A stretch of 64,000 nucleotides of DNA, taken from Oscillospiraceae bacterium. Its GTDB lineage: Bacteria; Bacillota; Clostridia; UMGS1810. The notes under the pieces are model-generated. The model made no database searches. It was not told the origin of the DNA and saw nothing but the letters and a program-made list of their open reading frames with translations. Position 1 is the first letter of the stretch; each line of letters begins with the position of its first letter. Shown here in pieces: positions 44,891 to 54,771 of this stretch. The stretch is taken from positions 1-64,000 of the forward strand of contig SVJU01000009.1 of assembly GCA_015068825.1 (NCBI GenBank). The letters run 5' to 3'. Both the position numbers and the translations under genes were made by a program.

Positions 44891-47800
44891 TTATTCTATA
44901 ATGTTATCGTATATAAGAGGACTGTCAACACCCGAAATATAAATTGCCTTGTTTATATCGTCAGTTATATGCTCACTCTTTTCAAAGGTGTTTCCATAAA
45001 TTTTAAGATTATTACCATTAGTTACATAAATACTTGAACGGTATTCATTTTTTTCAGGTCTTTCTTTATAACCATAAAATTTATTATTTCTTATAGTTAC
45101 ATCTTCAAAAAGGTCGATTCTTATGCCTTTTCCCATAGGATTGATAAATGTGTTATCTTCTATAAGAAGTTTACTTATAAGAGCTGTTTTTGGAATATAA
45201 CCGGGTGCAAGGTTATGAGTAAAGTTCATTACCGCTTCCTGAGCCTCAGATTTATTACAATCTATAAATGTATTATTTCTGAATATCATATTTGATGATG
45301 GAAGACCCGAAACCCAACCAACTGTAATTTCAACCTCTGTCATTGTAGCCGATGACATTGAACGCTCAAATTTATTATTTTCAATAAGTATATGGTCACC
45401 TCTTATAAGAAGATTTCTTCCAAGATTATCATGGTAGTAATTATTTCTTATAATTCCCCATGTATTCTGACCAACAGTTCTGTTTGAAACAATACAACTT
45501 TCAGGAAGGTTCTGCGGAACTTCCCTGTCAAGTTTTAGTTTAAGTCCTACATTATCAAGATACTCTGTTGAAATGATTTTTGCTTCAAAACCAGTAGGTG
45601 TAAAATCATCATTTAAAATCATCATAGTATCACCGCCGCGAAGTGGTGTAGACCAGTCCGCTTTGGTTGCAATAAGGCTGAATCTATCATCTTCTACAAA
45701 CTCAATACCTTGCGAAATTCTCTGGTGAATGTTGTTACAGTCGTCACCCATGTGACCGAATGAACAATTTTCAATTCTGTATCGGCTATCCTTTGCCTGG
45801 CCGTTACCCTGAAGTCCATCCTGCGAAGTAGATATAGGTCTTATAAGCTCTTCGCCCTCGGCAATATCAATTGTTGAATTAATCATTTGCCAGTATGTTG
45901 TCTGCATACCTTCTGATACCGATTCGTGCAGAGTATAAATTGTGTATCCGATACCACTTGTTGAACGAACATTTACATTATCAAAGGTAAAATCCTGAAT
46001 ACTGTAACCTACAAAAAAGTTTCCTCTGTATTTAAAGTATTCAAGCTTATAAAAACAACCCGGCTGAACCTGATCGTCAAGCTTACCCGTAAGCATCCAT
46101 ACTTTAAATTTATTGTCTGCCACTCTTACAGTTTTATTTGGATCAATATGATACTGTACCCTGTACTGAACATTATTAATACCATTATCGTAACCTGGAG
46201 TTAAAGTTTCGGGATCAAGAGGAGTTGTATCATTTAACGACACATCTTCTATAGGTACATAATCTCTGCTTAAATATTCAATTTCAAGATAACCTTCATC
46301 ATCATTTCTGTCAGTAACCTTTATAATATCTGCAAGATATTTTGAATCCCAGTCCCATTCATAGTTAATGTTTCTTAGTTCACATCTTTCACATTTTTCT
46401 GCACGTAGAAAATGAACAGGTGCTTTGTTTACAAATGTTGAACCCTGGCCATCTATTATAAAGTCAGAAAACTTATCAAGTCTTACAATAGTTTCGGTTG
46501 CAAAATAATAATATCCTTTTGGGAACACAAGTTTATCTGCATTAACTTCTTTACAATATGCCAGTGCATCAACAAGCATTTGATGATTGTCAAATCTGTC
46601 TTCAGGTTTATCGGTCTGAGGATTAAACTGTTTTCCGCCAAACTTGGCAAAATCAACTACGATGCCCGTTTTTTCTCTTGCAGCATAAACCTCAACATCA
46701 AGCGCAACAACAGGCAAAAGTCCTTTTGCTTCTGCTTTTTTGAACACATTCGCAAATACATGCGCCATATAATCTCTTGTGATTATTTCGTCAGGCTTGA
46801 ACATATCGTTTTCCAATTCGATAAATCCCATTTTTACAGAAGATGCAATATCTTTTTTCTCTTCATCCAAAAGATGAGCTATATCAGAAATCAAAGATAC
46901 ATCGCCTGAATCGTTATCAAGACCTGTCGCATTTTTATAAGCTCTTACACTAATTGCTGCAAGCTCTTTTTTTGTTATGTTTTCACCCGGATTTATATTA
47001 TTTCCGTCCACAATATAATCTGCAATAAGATTTGCAACCGAAGCGGTTCTTATATAACGAGAGAACCAATCTGAAACTTCAACATCGTCATAAACACCAT
47101 TTACAGGATATTCATATCCGTTAAGTCCTGCAACTTTAGGACTGTTTTTATCGCGTGCACGAAGAAGGTCATAACCCATTGCTTTTACTGCCATAGTGTA
47201 AAGCTCGGCTCTTGTTACATTATTATAAGGGTTATATTTTCCATCTCCTGAGCCTGATATATATTCTCTTGCAGCAAGATATTCTATATCTTTTTCATAT
47301 TTGTTATCTTTAATGTCATCAAACTTTGCAGCCACAACATTTACTTTGAAATCAACTTTATGATTACCGTCATTTGTAATCATTCTTACATTTGCACTGC
47401 CAGGTCTTAACCCTTTAACAGAACCATTATTAGCTTCAACAACGGTAGAATCATCACATTTTATAACAGATGATACATCATAAACGCCCTGAGGTTCTAT
47501 TTTTAAAGGAAGCCAAGCTGTTTCCCCTACTCCTATTGTAATTTCTTTTTCAATCGCCGAAGCTGATTCCATTTTTACAGGAGGGATTGGCTCAATTTTG
47601 ATATTATCAAGTTTTGCAGATGCGGTTGACCAGTTTTCTGATGTAAATTTAAATGTACCACTTTCAAGGTCGGTATCCATAGCAGATATAAACACCGCAC
47701 CATTTAAATAAAAGTCAACTTCCTTTTTCTTTACAACAAGTTTTATATTAACCTTATCGCCAAGTGTAAAGGTATAATTACCCTTCTCACTAAGCCACGT

Positions 47801-48247
47801 GGTTTTTCCATCTTTTATCTTTCTTATTGACAAAATTGCTTTTGCTTCATTTACGCAAATCATTGCTGAATAATAATTTCCGTCTTTTACTCTGTAATTT
47901 ATTCTGAACCAACCATATTCAGTCATTATAAGGTCAGCTTCAAACACAAAGTCTGTCCATTCTTCATCTATTATTGCAGATGTTCCGTTAGGAATGTAAA
48001 TCATCTGATTTTCATTTTGTGTGCTTTCATTTGCAATGCTTACCTTGGATGAAGTAGAATCAACAGGATTCAACCTTGCCGGAATTTCACCATTTTCAAA
48101 ATCAGCAAAAAAAGGATCCGGAATGGTAAAAGCTTCTGAATCAGGTACTTCAACATCTTTTAAAGTTATGTTACATCTTCCGTCAGCAAATACAACACTT
48201 GGAAGAAGCATTACCATACAAAGAAGAATGCTTAAAATCCTTTTCAT
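44891..48247 (-). CDS. SLH-anchored right-handed beta-helix protein, possible glycanase
   Basis: 1118 aa, exported (signal peptide about 1-21, PSVVFA). Domain order: concanavalin-like beta-sandwich (45-218); BIG2-like Ig domain (236-304, GSVKGLRPGSANVRMI); three SLH domains in the middle of the chain (309-360, 384-440, 455-505); then a long right-handed parallel beta-helix (about 545-1118) with typical coil repeats (FIIDGQGSTFVN, LIENNKFERS, MIFRNNTFIDC, VTIRNNKFYGY, LKIYGNTFEKS). Segments such as FGHMGDDCNNIHQR recall the helix of GH110 alpha-galactosidases or pectinolytic enzymes, but I cannot fix catalytic residues. Central SLH position is uncommon. SD AAAGGGGG supports ATG 48247. Confidence 0.82.
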   Translation of the reverse strand: MKRILSILLCMVMLLPSVVFADGRCNITLKDVEVPDSEAFTIPDPFFADFENGEIPARLNPVDSTSSKVSIANESTQNENQMIYIPNGTSAIIDEEWTDFVFEADLIMTEYGWFRINYRVKDGNYYSAMICVNEAKAILSIRKIKDGKTTWLSEKGNYTFTLGDKVNIKLVVKKKEVDFYLNGAVFISAMDTDLESGTFKFTSENWSTASAKLDNIKIEPIPPVKMESASAIEKEITIGVGETAWLPLKIEPQGVYDVSSVIKCDDSTVVEANNGSVKGLRPGSANVRMITNDGNHKVDFKVNVVAAKFDDIKDNKYEKDIEYLAAREYISGSGDGKYNPYNNVTRAELYTMAVKAMGYDLLRARDKNSPKVAGLNGYEYPVNGVYDDVEVSDWFSRYIRTASVANLIADYIVDGNNINPGENITKKELAAISVRAYKNATGLDNDSGDVSLISDIAHLLDEEKKDIASSVKMGFIELENDMFKPDEIITRDYMAHVFANVFKKAEAKGLLPVVALDVEVYAAREKTGIVVDFAKFGGKQFNPQTDKPEDRFDNHQMLVDALAYCKEVNADKLVFPKGYYYFATETIVRLDKFSDFIIDGQGSTFVNKAPVHFLRAEKCERCELRNINYEWDWDSKYLADIIKVTDRNDDEGYLEIEYLSRDYVPIEDVSLNDTTPLDPETLTPGYDNGINNVQYRVQYHIDPNKTVRVADNKFKVWMLTGKLDDQVQPGCFYKLEYFKYRGNFFVGYSIQDFTFDNVNVRSTSGIGYTIYTLHESVSEGMQTTYWQMINSTIDIAEGEELIRPISTSQDGLQGNGQAKDSRYRIENCSFGHMGDDCNNIHQRISQGIEFVEDDRFSLIATKADWSTPLRGGDTMMILNDDFTPTGFEAKIISTEYLDNVGLKLKLDREVPQNLPESCIVSNRTVGQNTWGIIRNNYYHDNLGRNLLIRGDHILIENNKFERSMSSATMTEVEITVGWVSGLPSSNMIFRNNTFIDCNKSEAQEAVMNFTHNLAPGYIPKTALISKLLIEDNTFINPMGKGIRIDLFEDVTIRNNKFYGYKERPEKNEYRSSIYVTNGNNLKIYGNTFEKSEHITDDINKAIYISGVDSPLIYDNIIE

Positions 48248-48269
48248 ATATTTTCCCCCTTTTAACAAA

Positions 48270-50816
48270 TTATTTTATGCAAAGTACAATCATTTTTGCC
48301 GCTTCACATCTTGATGCACTGTCTTTTGGATTAAAGAATCCATTATTGCCTGAAACTATACCATTTGCAAACAATACTTTTACCGCATTAAGTGCATAAT
48401 CTGAAATATTATCAGCATCTTTAAAAGAAAGATTTTCACTATCTGTTAAAGAAGGAAATGCCCTTGATAGAATAAGAGATAAATCCTCTCTTGTTATTTG
48501 AGAATCAGGATAAAATTTTGTTTCGCTGACGCCATTAACCAAACCATTTGTATATGCTATATTTACATATTTATAATACCAGTCATTTTTGTCAACATCT
48601 TCAAATGCTATTTCTGATTCCTTTTCAAGTTTAAGAACTTCAACCAGAAGCTTTACAAACTCAGCCCTTGTAATTTTTACATCAGGATTAAAGTTTCCTT
48701 TATCATCGCCACTTACTGCACCAAGTGAATATAGCTTTTCAACATAATCAAATGCCCAATGTTCTTTTGGTAAATCTTCAAAATGTTGTTTTATATTTTC
48801 GTTAGTATTTGTTTGTGGTACTTTATTTACTGGTGAAGTAACAACCATACCCGATGCAATTGAGCCAGGTTTTCTTGAAGATGAAGAACCACCGCCTGAT
48901 GAACCTGATGAACTTGGTCTTGAAACTGTAACATAAGGATTAACCTTTATAGTGTATATTTTTTCGGTTTTATCTTCTGCCACTACTTTATATTCAACTT
49001 CATTTGTAAAATCATTTTCAGTTGTACCACTTACCTGAAGTGTTTCGCCAACATAAGCCAAAGCTTTATCCGATATTTCAAACATAGCAATCATACTTGT
49101 GATATCGGTTGTTTTTGTAAGGTCAACTGTTATCTCATTTCCAACAATTCTACCATTGACACCGTCTAAAGAGAACATTGTCATGTCACACAAGTCAAGC
49201 GCTCTTATATAATCACATTCTGCACTTAAGTTTTCTATTGAAATTGAAACAGTAAATTTTCCACTTTCAAGTTCATAAGGTATTGTATGTTCTACTTTAA
49301 AATTACCTTTTTCATCAACATTGGCAGTTTCGGTTGCAGAATAATTTTCAGGACCCGTAATGCCTATTGTTGCTGTTTGGTTTTTAAGGTTATATACCAT
49401 TCCGTCAATTGTAAGAATTTTTGTAGCTGTATCGGCAACTCCTCTTATATATGCAAAAGAACTCATTACACTTGCCATTCTTGCTTCAAAAGCAGCCAAA
49501 GCGACTTTATTTGAAACAAGTTCTATTTTTTCAAACGCTGTTGCAACATTATCCGCATTTGTATCGGCAACTGCTGTGTTTATAGCAGTTTCGGCATCAC
49601 CGATAAGTAAAAGCTGTGCATCATCTTTTTCAATTGCTTCAATTGCAATGTCTTCAATTGTTACTGCATTGTCAGTGCGAATTGCAACATTGCCACTTTG
49701 AACATTTTCATTTTTATCAAAATATGATATTACTTCAACACCATCTACAAAAGCTGCTGTATATGTTCCGTTATCAAAATTATAAGCTGCCGCTTTTACC
49801 AGATATGATGTATCGGCATCAAAAGTATATGTTACACCAGCTTTTTCCACACCATCTTTTAAAATTTTAACACCTGCACTATTTACGCAAACAGAATATC
49901 CGTTTCCTTCATCATAATAAGGATATATATTTACATTACCTGTCAAAGAAGCAGGTTTAATTTTTGTGCAAACAGCTAAATTGGAAAATTCACCCGACAT
50001 CGTTAAAGTATCGGCTGAAGATGATGTTAACCCGCTTTCAGATACTGTAAAACTATTGTTTTCATCTTCCCAGCCATATTTTTCGCCAGCAAAATCATAA
50101 ACCTTTATACCAGAAAGAAAATCGTTTTTGTATGTTATAACAGGAGTCCATGCAACACCCTGATTAGCAACAACACCAGAACTAATTTCATTATCCCCTG
50201 TGCCAACGGTGGATCTTTTTACCTCAAAAACAAGAGTATCATCCTTCGAAACTACTTTTTCAATAGAAGAAAAATCCACATTGCCATTACCAGTAATAAA
50301 ACGCCAGTCATCTGATACAGGCCATATTTTTTCGCCGTTGTGAAGTATTCTTAAATATGCTTTTGTGTTCGCACTTTGACCATGTAAAACAGATGCTCCT
50401 ATTTCTACAATACCTGTATATGGAGCTTTAAATTCCCTTGCAGATGTGTATAAAACAGTATCACTGACTACTCCACTTACTTTGTTTACATACATACCTG
50501 TAAACATTACATTCTGTGTCCAGTTACCTGCATCATTAGGTCCACAAATCATACCTAAATCTCTGTTTGCGCTTGTTTCAGCATACCATCTGTTATTAGT
50601 GTGATAAACAGCTTGCTGTGTAAGTTCGCCTTCAACACCATTATCAATTTTTCTGTATTTGTAATACCAGCCATTCTGCCCCTGAACGCCTGAATAATCA
50701 TCACCCGCATCGAAAACAAGCTTTTTTTCATCTGCAAAAGCTACATTTATGCAAAAGCTTGAAATAATCAATGTTATTACCAAAATGCAAGAAAAAACTC
50801 TTTTTATATTTTTCAT
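48270..50816 (-). CDS. Secreted WYY-module protein with C-terminal SLH domains
   Basis: 848 aa. Signal peptide about 1-28 (INVAFA), WYY module (33-230, QGQNGWYYKYR ... WTPVITY), concanavalin-like domain (about 240-400), a helical spacer, Ig/cadherin-like domains (about 470-650), a Ser/Gly linker (SSSGSSGGGSSSS), and three C-terminal SLH domains beginning FEDLPKEHWAFDYVEKLY, FEDVDKNDWYYKYV and FKDADNISDYALNAVK. Probably displays the module on the cell surface as a glycan receptor; no enzyme motif. SD AGGAGG before the ATG. 22 bases upstream of the beta-helix gene. Confidence 0.85.
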   Translation of the reverse strand: MKNIKRVFSCILVITLIISSFCINVAFADEKKLVFDAGDDYSGVQGQNGWYYKYRKIDNGVEGELTQQAVYHTNNRWYAETSANRDLGMICGPNDAGNWTQNVMFTGMYVNKVSGVVSDTVLYTSAREFKAPYTGIVEIGASVLHGQSANTKAYLRILHNGEKIWPVSDDWRFITGNGNVDFSSIEKVVSKDDTLVFEVKRSTVGTGDNEISSGVVANQGVAWTPVITYKNDFLSGIKVYDFAGEKYGWEDENNSFTVSESGLTSSSADTLTMSGEFSNLAVCTKIKPASLTGNVNIYPYYDEGNGYSVCVNSAGVKILKDGVEKAGVTYTFDADTSYLVKAAAYNFDNGTYTAAFVDGVEVISYFDKNENVQSGNVAIRTDNAVTIEDIAIEAIEKDDAQLLLIGDAETAINTAVADTNADNVATAFEKIELVSNKVALAAFEARMASVMSSFAYIRGVADTATKILTIDGMVYNLKNQTATIGITGPENYSATETANVDEKGNFKVEHTIPYELESGKFTVSISIENLSAECDYIRALDLCDMTMFSLDGVNGRIVGNEITVDLTKTTDITSMIAMFEISDKALAYVGETLQVSGTTENDFTNEVEYKVVAEDKTEKIYTIKVNPYVTVSRPSSSGSSGGGSSSSRKPGSIASGMVVTSPVNKVPQTNTNENIKQHFEDLPKEHWAFDYVEKLYSLGAVSGDDKGNFNPDVKITRAEFVKLLVEVLKLEKESEIAFEDVDKNDWYYKYVNIAYTNGLVNGVSETKFYPDSQITREDLSLILSRAFPSLTDSENLSFKDADNISDYALNAVKVLFANGIVSGNNGFFNPKDSASRCEAAKMIVLCIK
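50127..50720 (-). repeat. WYY module copy 1 (in the SLH-anchored receptor)
   Basis: Encodes residues 33-230: DYSGVQGQNGWYYKYR, GMICGPNDAGN, APYTGIVEI, RILHNGEKIWP, FEVKR, WTPVITY. Confidence 0.75.
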
Positions 50817-50848
50817 ATTCCGTCCTCCTATAAACTTTGCAATTTAAA

Positions 50849-53530
50849 TTATTTGTACCTGAATATTACAAGCTCTTTAGGGCTGGCATAATCATATGTC
50901 ATAAGAACTCTGTCACCTTTTACAATATCTCCCGGAAGACCTACTTTGATTTCGTTTTCTTTTTCATCATAAATATAAATTATTGCATCAAATCTGTCAC
51001 CATCAAAGTTAACTGCTTTTTCGTTTTCTGCATCTATTATCGCGGCAACTGATGAAACTCTTACTACATCGTTATATACCATCAAAAGATCCGTTGATGC
51101 AACTCTATCTAAATCAGTATATTCGCCAAATGCATGTCTGTAGAATGTTGAAGCTTTTTTATCAGGTCTGAAAAGTATACGGAATCCGCTTATTTCACCC
51201 GAAGTATCAAGAGAATATTGAATTACATCACCTCTTTTTAAATCTTCAAGCTTAACATTCTGATACGAAACCTGAACAACATTGTCATCGGCATCGGTAT
51301 ATTGCCAACCCCATTTTTCTTCTGTACCGGTTAAATTCACAAGACCCGTTTCAGCAGCTGCAATCTTTATTTCTTTACCATTATAAAGTCCTGTTACAGA
51401 TGTTGTATGGTCGCCATTGGCATTTATCATTTTTCCAACTTTATCAACAAGCATAATTCTTGCAGTTTTTGCAACACTGTTTGAAGAGTTGCTCTTCATA
51501 ACAAGCGCACCCGCAAAATTATCTTCATCCAAATCGTAAATCTCAACGCCGTCATAATATTTATTAGTTTCAATTCCCGTTACGCTCAAAAGCTGATATT
51601 GCTTATAATCATCTACTTTTTCAGGTATACCAAATATTTTTGTTTCCGTTGCAGAGATATAATATTTACCCTGAAAACGTCTTGCTATAAAATGAACTTC
51701 ATCACCCGAAAATGCTTTTGAAAAATTGTCATAACTTGCGGTGTTGGTATGTTTAGTTATAGATTTTAAAGTTTTATCTGTGTTAAGCGAATACATTATA
51801 AGCTGATTTTCTGTAACTTTTTCGCCATCTTCTGTTTTTTGAAATTTTTCAATCAACTCAGAAGGTTCAAGTTTATCTTCAATACCATTGTAAGTAAATT
51901 TCACCTCATCAGTTGCTATATATTCTTCAACATTGCCGCTTTTATTGAATATTTTCATTATTAGTTTATTTTTTGATGCATCAGACAAATAAGCTTCTAT
52001 AAGATAGCCATAATCTTCTGTTTTCTGATTATAATCACAGGCAGCAATTTTATTTTCAACATTCAAATAAAAAATACCGTTTCTGCCAAGTTCAAAAGCA
52101 TATCCTTCTTTTTCAAAATCAGCAGAAATTTTATATTCTTTTTCGTCGATAACAACATAATCATCGCCAATGGCATTTACAGCGCCTTTAAGCTCATTTT
52201 TTACAACAACGATATTTGCATGTGAATTTGGAACACCGTTGTAATAATCTTTGCTTCCTGCAACCGAAACAATATTCCACTCTTCCAAAGAAAGATAGTC
52301 CACACTGTTTCCTTCCACATCTGTTAAAGATACATTGTCATTTATATCGAGTTCGCTGTTTTCAGCCTTAACATAAATCTTCTCATTATTTTTTGACACA
52401 TGGTCAACTGCATAGGATTTATAATCAGTTACAAACACAACATCAATTGTACCATCACTGTCATTATCAAGAAGATATACATTTCCCGAATCTGGCATAA
52501 GGTCATTTGCGGTAACATTGTTTGTATAAATCTTGCCTAAAAATACTTCGTTATAAATTACACTTGTGTTATCTCCAAGTTTTAATCTTTTTGCAACCGT
52601 ATCATTTTCATCTTTGAAATATCTGAATGAATTTTTAACGGTTTCATCACTAATTAAATCACTTTTTACAGAATAAGCAGTATTTGAATCATTTTCACGG
52701 ATAAACAATACTTTATTTGTATCTTCATCTATGTAAACCAAAGAATTAAACCCGAGATATTTTCTCTGCATTCTTTCATCTGCAACATACGCAGTATCGT
52801 TAATCACAATTCTGCCTTCGCCTGCAGCATTTTTTGAATAGATGCTTGTGTTACCATTTGATGTAATTATACCTTCTTCAACCTTTACACCAAGGTATGT
52901 ATTCAGTAAGGTTTTGCCGTCCTGAATTTTGTAATTTGTTTTTTCACCAAGAATGTCTGTTGCCATTATTTCAGTTTCGGCAGCAACAAATGCAAGATGA
53001 TATGCTTCTTCCCTTGTTATAACTTCATCGGCACTTTTACCGATGTCAAAATCCATAGCATTTGCTACTTTTAAATATCCATACGGATATCCACCTTCGT
53101 AGGTTGCACGCACATTATATCCTAAAAGCACAACCAAAGTTTTTACAAACTCTGCATAGGTGGTTTCATCCTTTGGTCTGAAAAATCCGCCATTTCCACT
53201 TATAAGATTGTTTTGATATGCATAATAAATATAATCTCCGTTTAATGAATCTGAAGCTACATCTTCAAATACCGGTTCACAAACATAACCTTTGGCAATA
53301 TCTGCTCCACCAATAAGACCAACAACAATTTTTGCCATTTCATGACGCAAAAGCGGTGCCTTTAAATTTTCCTCTTCGCTGTCATACTCTTTGATTACAT
53401 TTACCGCCTGCAAAAAAGAAGGAGCATTTGAATAAATCACTTCACCTTCAGCATAAGTACAAACCGGTGCAGTAAATAAACCTGATACCATTGATACACA
53501 CAACAAAACTAATATTAATCTTCGTTTCAT
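50849..53530 (-). CDS. Large secreted protein with N-terminal SLH domains
   Basis: 893 aa. Signal peptide about 1-27 (APVCTYA), three SLH-like domains in the first ~200 residues: a degenerate one (RHEMAKIVVGLIG), one typical (FEDVASDSLNGDYIYYAY, GFFRPKDETTYAEFVKTLV) and a third (YGYLKVANAMDF, DEVITREEAYHLAF). The remaining ~690 residues are acidic beta-rich repeats containing Tyr-Lys-Ile strands and no enzyme motif; overall similar in plan to the large SLH protein at 25830. First gene of the minus-strand glycan cluster. GGGAGG seven bases upstream fixes the ATG at 53530. Confidence 0.83.
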   Translation of the reverse strand: MKRRLILVLLCVSMVSGLFTAPVCTYAEGEVIYSNAPSFLQAVNVIKEYDSEEENLKAPLLRHEMAKIVVGLIGGADIAKGYVCEPVFEDVASDSLNGDYIYYAYQNNLISGNGGFFRPKDETTYAEFVKTLVVLLGYNVRATYEGGYPYGYLKVANAMDFDIGKSADEVITREEAYHLAFVAAETEIMATDILGEKTNYKIQDGKTLLNTYLGVKVEEGIITSNGNTSIYSKNAAGEGRIVINDTAYVADERMQRKYLGFNSLVYIDEDTNKVLFIRENDSNTAYSVKSDLISDETVKNSFRYFKDENDTVAKRLKLGDNTSVIYNEVFLGKIYTNNVTANDLMPDSGNVYLLDNDSDGTIDVVFVTDYKSYAVDHVSKNNEKIYVKAENSELDINDNVSLTDVEGNSVDYLSLEEWNIVSVAGSKDYYNGVPNSHANIVVVKNELKGAVNAIGDDYVVIDEKEYKISADFEKEGYAFELGRNGIFYLNVENKIAACDYNQKTEDYGYLIEAYLSDASKNKLIMKIFNKSGNVEEYIATDEVKFTYNGIEDKLEPSELIEKFQKTEDGEKVTENQLIMYSLNTDKTLKSITKHTNTASYDNFSKAFSGDEVHFIARRFQGKYYISATETKIFGIPEKVDDYKQYQLLSVTGIETNKYYDGVEIYDLDEDNFAGALVMKSNSSNSVAKTARIMLVDKVGKMINANGDHTTSVTGLYNGKEIKIAAAETGLVNLTGTEEKWGWQYTDADDNVVQVSYQNVKLEDLKRGDVIQYSLDTSGEISGFRILFRPDKKASTFYRHAFGEYTDLDRVASTDLLMVYNDVVRVSSVAAIIDAENEKAVNFDGDRFDAIIYIYDEKENEIKVGLPGDIVKGDRVLMTYDYASPKELVIFRYK

Positions 53531-53576
53531 TTGTCTGCCTCCCGTCACATAAAATTTAATATTTTATCAAATTGGT

Positions 53577-53605
53577 TTCATAGACTTTCAATGCAAATAT
53601 TACAA
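53577..53605 (-). promoter_or_regulatory. Candidate promoter of the minus-strand glycan cluster
   Basis: Minus strand TTGTAA (53600-53605), 17-bp spacer, TATGAA (53577-53582). Only 4/6 matches in each box, consistent with an activator-dependent promoter; TTGAAA with TAAAAT at a 19-bp spacing slightly downstream is an alternative. Confidence 0.4.
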
Positions 53606-53683
53606 GGGCAAAAAAGGAATTTTAACCATCTATAACCATTTGCACAAAAAAAGTTTGCCTATTGTAAAAAATATTGTAACACA

Positions 53684-53712
53684 TTGACAAAGACCAAACA
53701 ATATGCTATTCT
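53684..53712 (+). promoter_or_regulatory. araC promoter
   Basis: TTGACA (53684-53689), 17-bp spacer, TATTCT (53707-53712), about 150 bases before the regulator start. Confidence 0.7.
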
Positions 53713-53868
53713 ATTATCATTGATAACAATTCTCTTATTTTTGTTTTAGGACTATTCCTGTTTTTTTCCTTTAAACAAGTGCTTTTAATCTTTTTAAAAA
53801 ACAATTAAAATTATACATAGTTCTCTTATTTTGGCAAAAGTATGCAAACAAACCAAGGAGTGATTTTT

Positions 53869-54663
53869 ATGGACATAAATGTAAATGCAAACGAGATTTG
53901 CCTGACAAGTTTTGAAGTTCTTCAGCACAGGTTTTATAACAAATATGTATATGATGGAAGTATGGGGAAAATTGATACAAGTTTTGGATGCATAATTAAG
54001 GGTCAAGCTATCTTTAAAGGAAAAAACTTTGAAATTCTTTGTAAAGAAGGAGACTGTTTTTATATTCCGGATGAAATATCATACCAAAGCTTCTGGACAG
54101 GCTCTCCGGATATACTTTTTTATGGAGTGAATTTTCGGTTTGCGGTAACAAATCCCGGAAATGGTTCACTTGACAGAAATTTCAGACTCCAAAAAATCAA
54201 TTCAGCAAATAATAGTAAACTTGCTGAAAAAATTGAAAATCTCTACTTTTTACAAGAAAAAAGTATGCCGCTTGCAATTTCGGGATTTTATGATGTTATA
54301 AACGATATCCTACCCTTTTTGGAAAAATCAACAATACCTGTTATAAATCCATTGATTTTACCTGCAGTTACATACATTGAAAAGCATCTGTCACAAGATT
54401 ACGACAACAAGTTTCTTGCAGGACTTTGTCACCTTAGCGAATCGCAGTTTTATAATCTTTTCAAAAAATCTGTAAAATACACTCCCGTTGAATATAAAAA
54501 TTTTGTGAAAATAAAAAAGAGTATTTACTATCTTAACGAAAAACATCTGTCAACAGAACAAGTTTGCGAACTTTTAAACTTCAACTCAACAGCATATTTC
54601 AGAAAAACATTTAAAAAAATTACAGGTGTAAGTCCAGGTAAATATCATAGCTGCAGAATATAA
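53869..54663 (+). CDS. AraC-family transcriptional regulator
   Basis: 264 aa: N-terminal cupin-like sensor domain (about 1-140, with GDCFYIPDEISYQSF) and C-terminal double helix-turn-helix (about 165-262) with LAGLCHLSESQFYNLFKK, VCELLNFNSTAYFRKTFKKITGVSPGKYH. Such regulators commonly sense a sugar and activate adjacent glycan genes. AAGGAG six to nine bases before ATG 53869 rules out the longer open frame. Divergent from the SLH/ABC/glycosidase cluster and followed by the GH2 gene. Confidence 0.92.
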   Translation: MDINVNANEICLTSFEVLQHRFYNKYVYDGSMGKIDTSFGCIIKGQAIFKGKNFEILCKEGDCFYIPDEISYQSFWTGSPDILFYGVNFRFAVTNPGNGSLDRNFRLQKINSANNSKLAEKIENLYFLQEKSMPLAISGFYDVINDILPFLEKSTIPVINPLILPAVTYIEKHLSQDYDNKFLAGLCHLSESQFYNLFKKSVKYTPVEYKNFVKIKKSIYYLNEKHLSTEQVCELLNFNSTAYFRKTFKKITGVSPGKYHSCRI

Positions 54664-54702
54664 AAATCGTAGAATAGTTTCTTTTTTAAAAAGTAATGTG
54701 GA

Positions 54703-54731
54703 TTGTATTTTTTTCTCACAAATGATACACT
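54703..54731 (+). promoter_or_regulatory. Candidate promoter of the GH2 gene
   Basis: TTGTAT (54703-54708), 17-bp spacer, TACACT (54726-54731), in the 108-base gap between the regulator and GH2. Confidence 0.5.
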
Positions 54732-54771
54732 TATCCCAACCGATATACATTAATCTATTAGGAGGATTATT

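Larger units (their letters stand above)
53531..53868. promoter_or_regulatory. Divergent control region between the glycan cluster and its AraC regulator
   Basis: 338 bases without a gene. Contents: a candidate minus-strand promoter (53577-53605); two direct repeats TAACCAT spaced exactly 10 bases (53623-53629, 53633-53639); a plus-strand promoter (53684-53712); a 13-bp palindrome TTATCA-T-TGATAA (53714-53726) at the expected start of the araC transcript; and a 12-bp direct repeat TTCTCTTATTTT at 53730-53741 and 53821-53832. These are candidate AraC-type binding sites. Confidence 0.55.

Noticed and set aside
36254-53530. Adhesin/prophage island or recently acquired element
   Set aside because: No integrase, transposase, tRNA-linked attachment repeat or base-composition break was seen; the nearby tRNA-Leu is intact with its own terminator and no duplicated 3' end was noticed.
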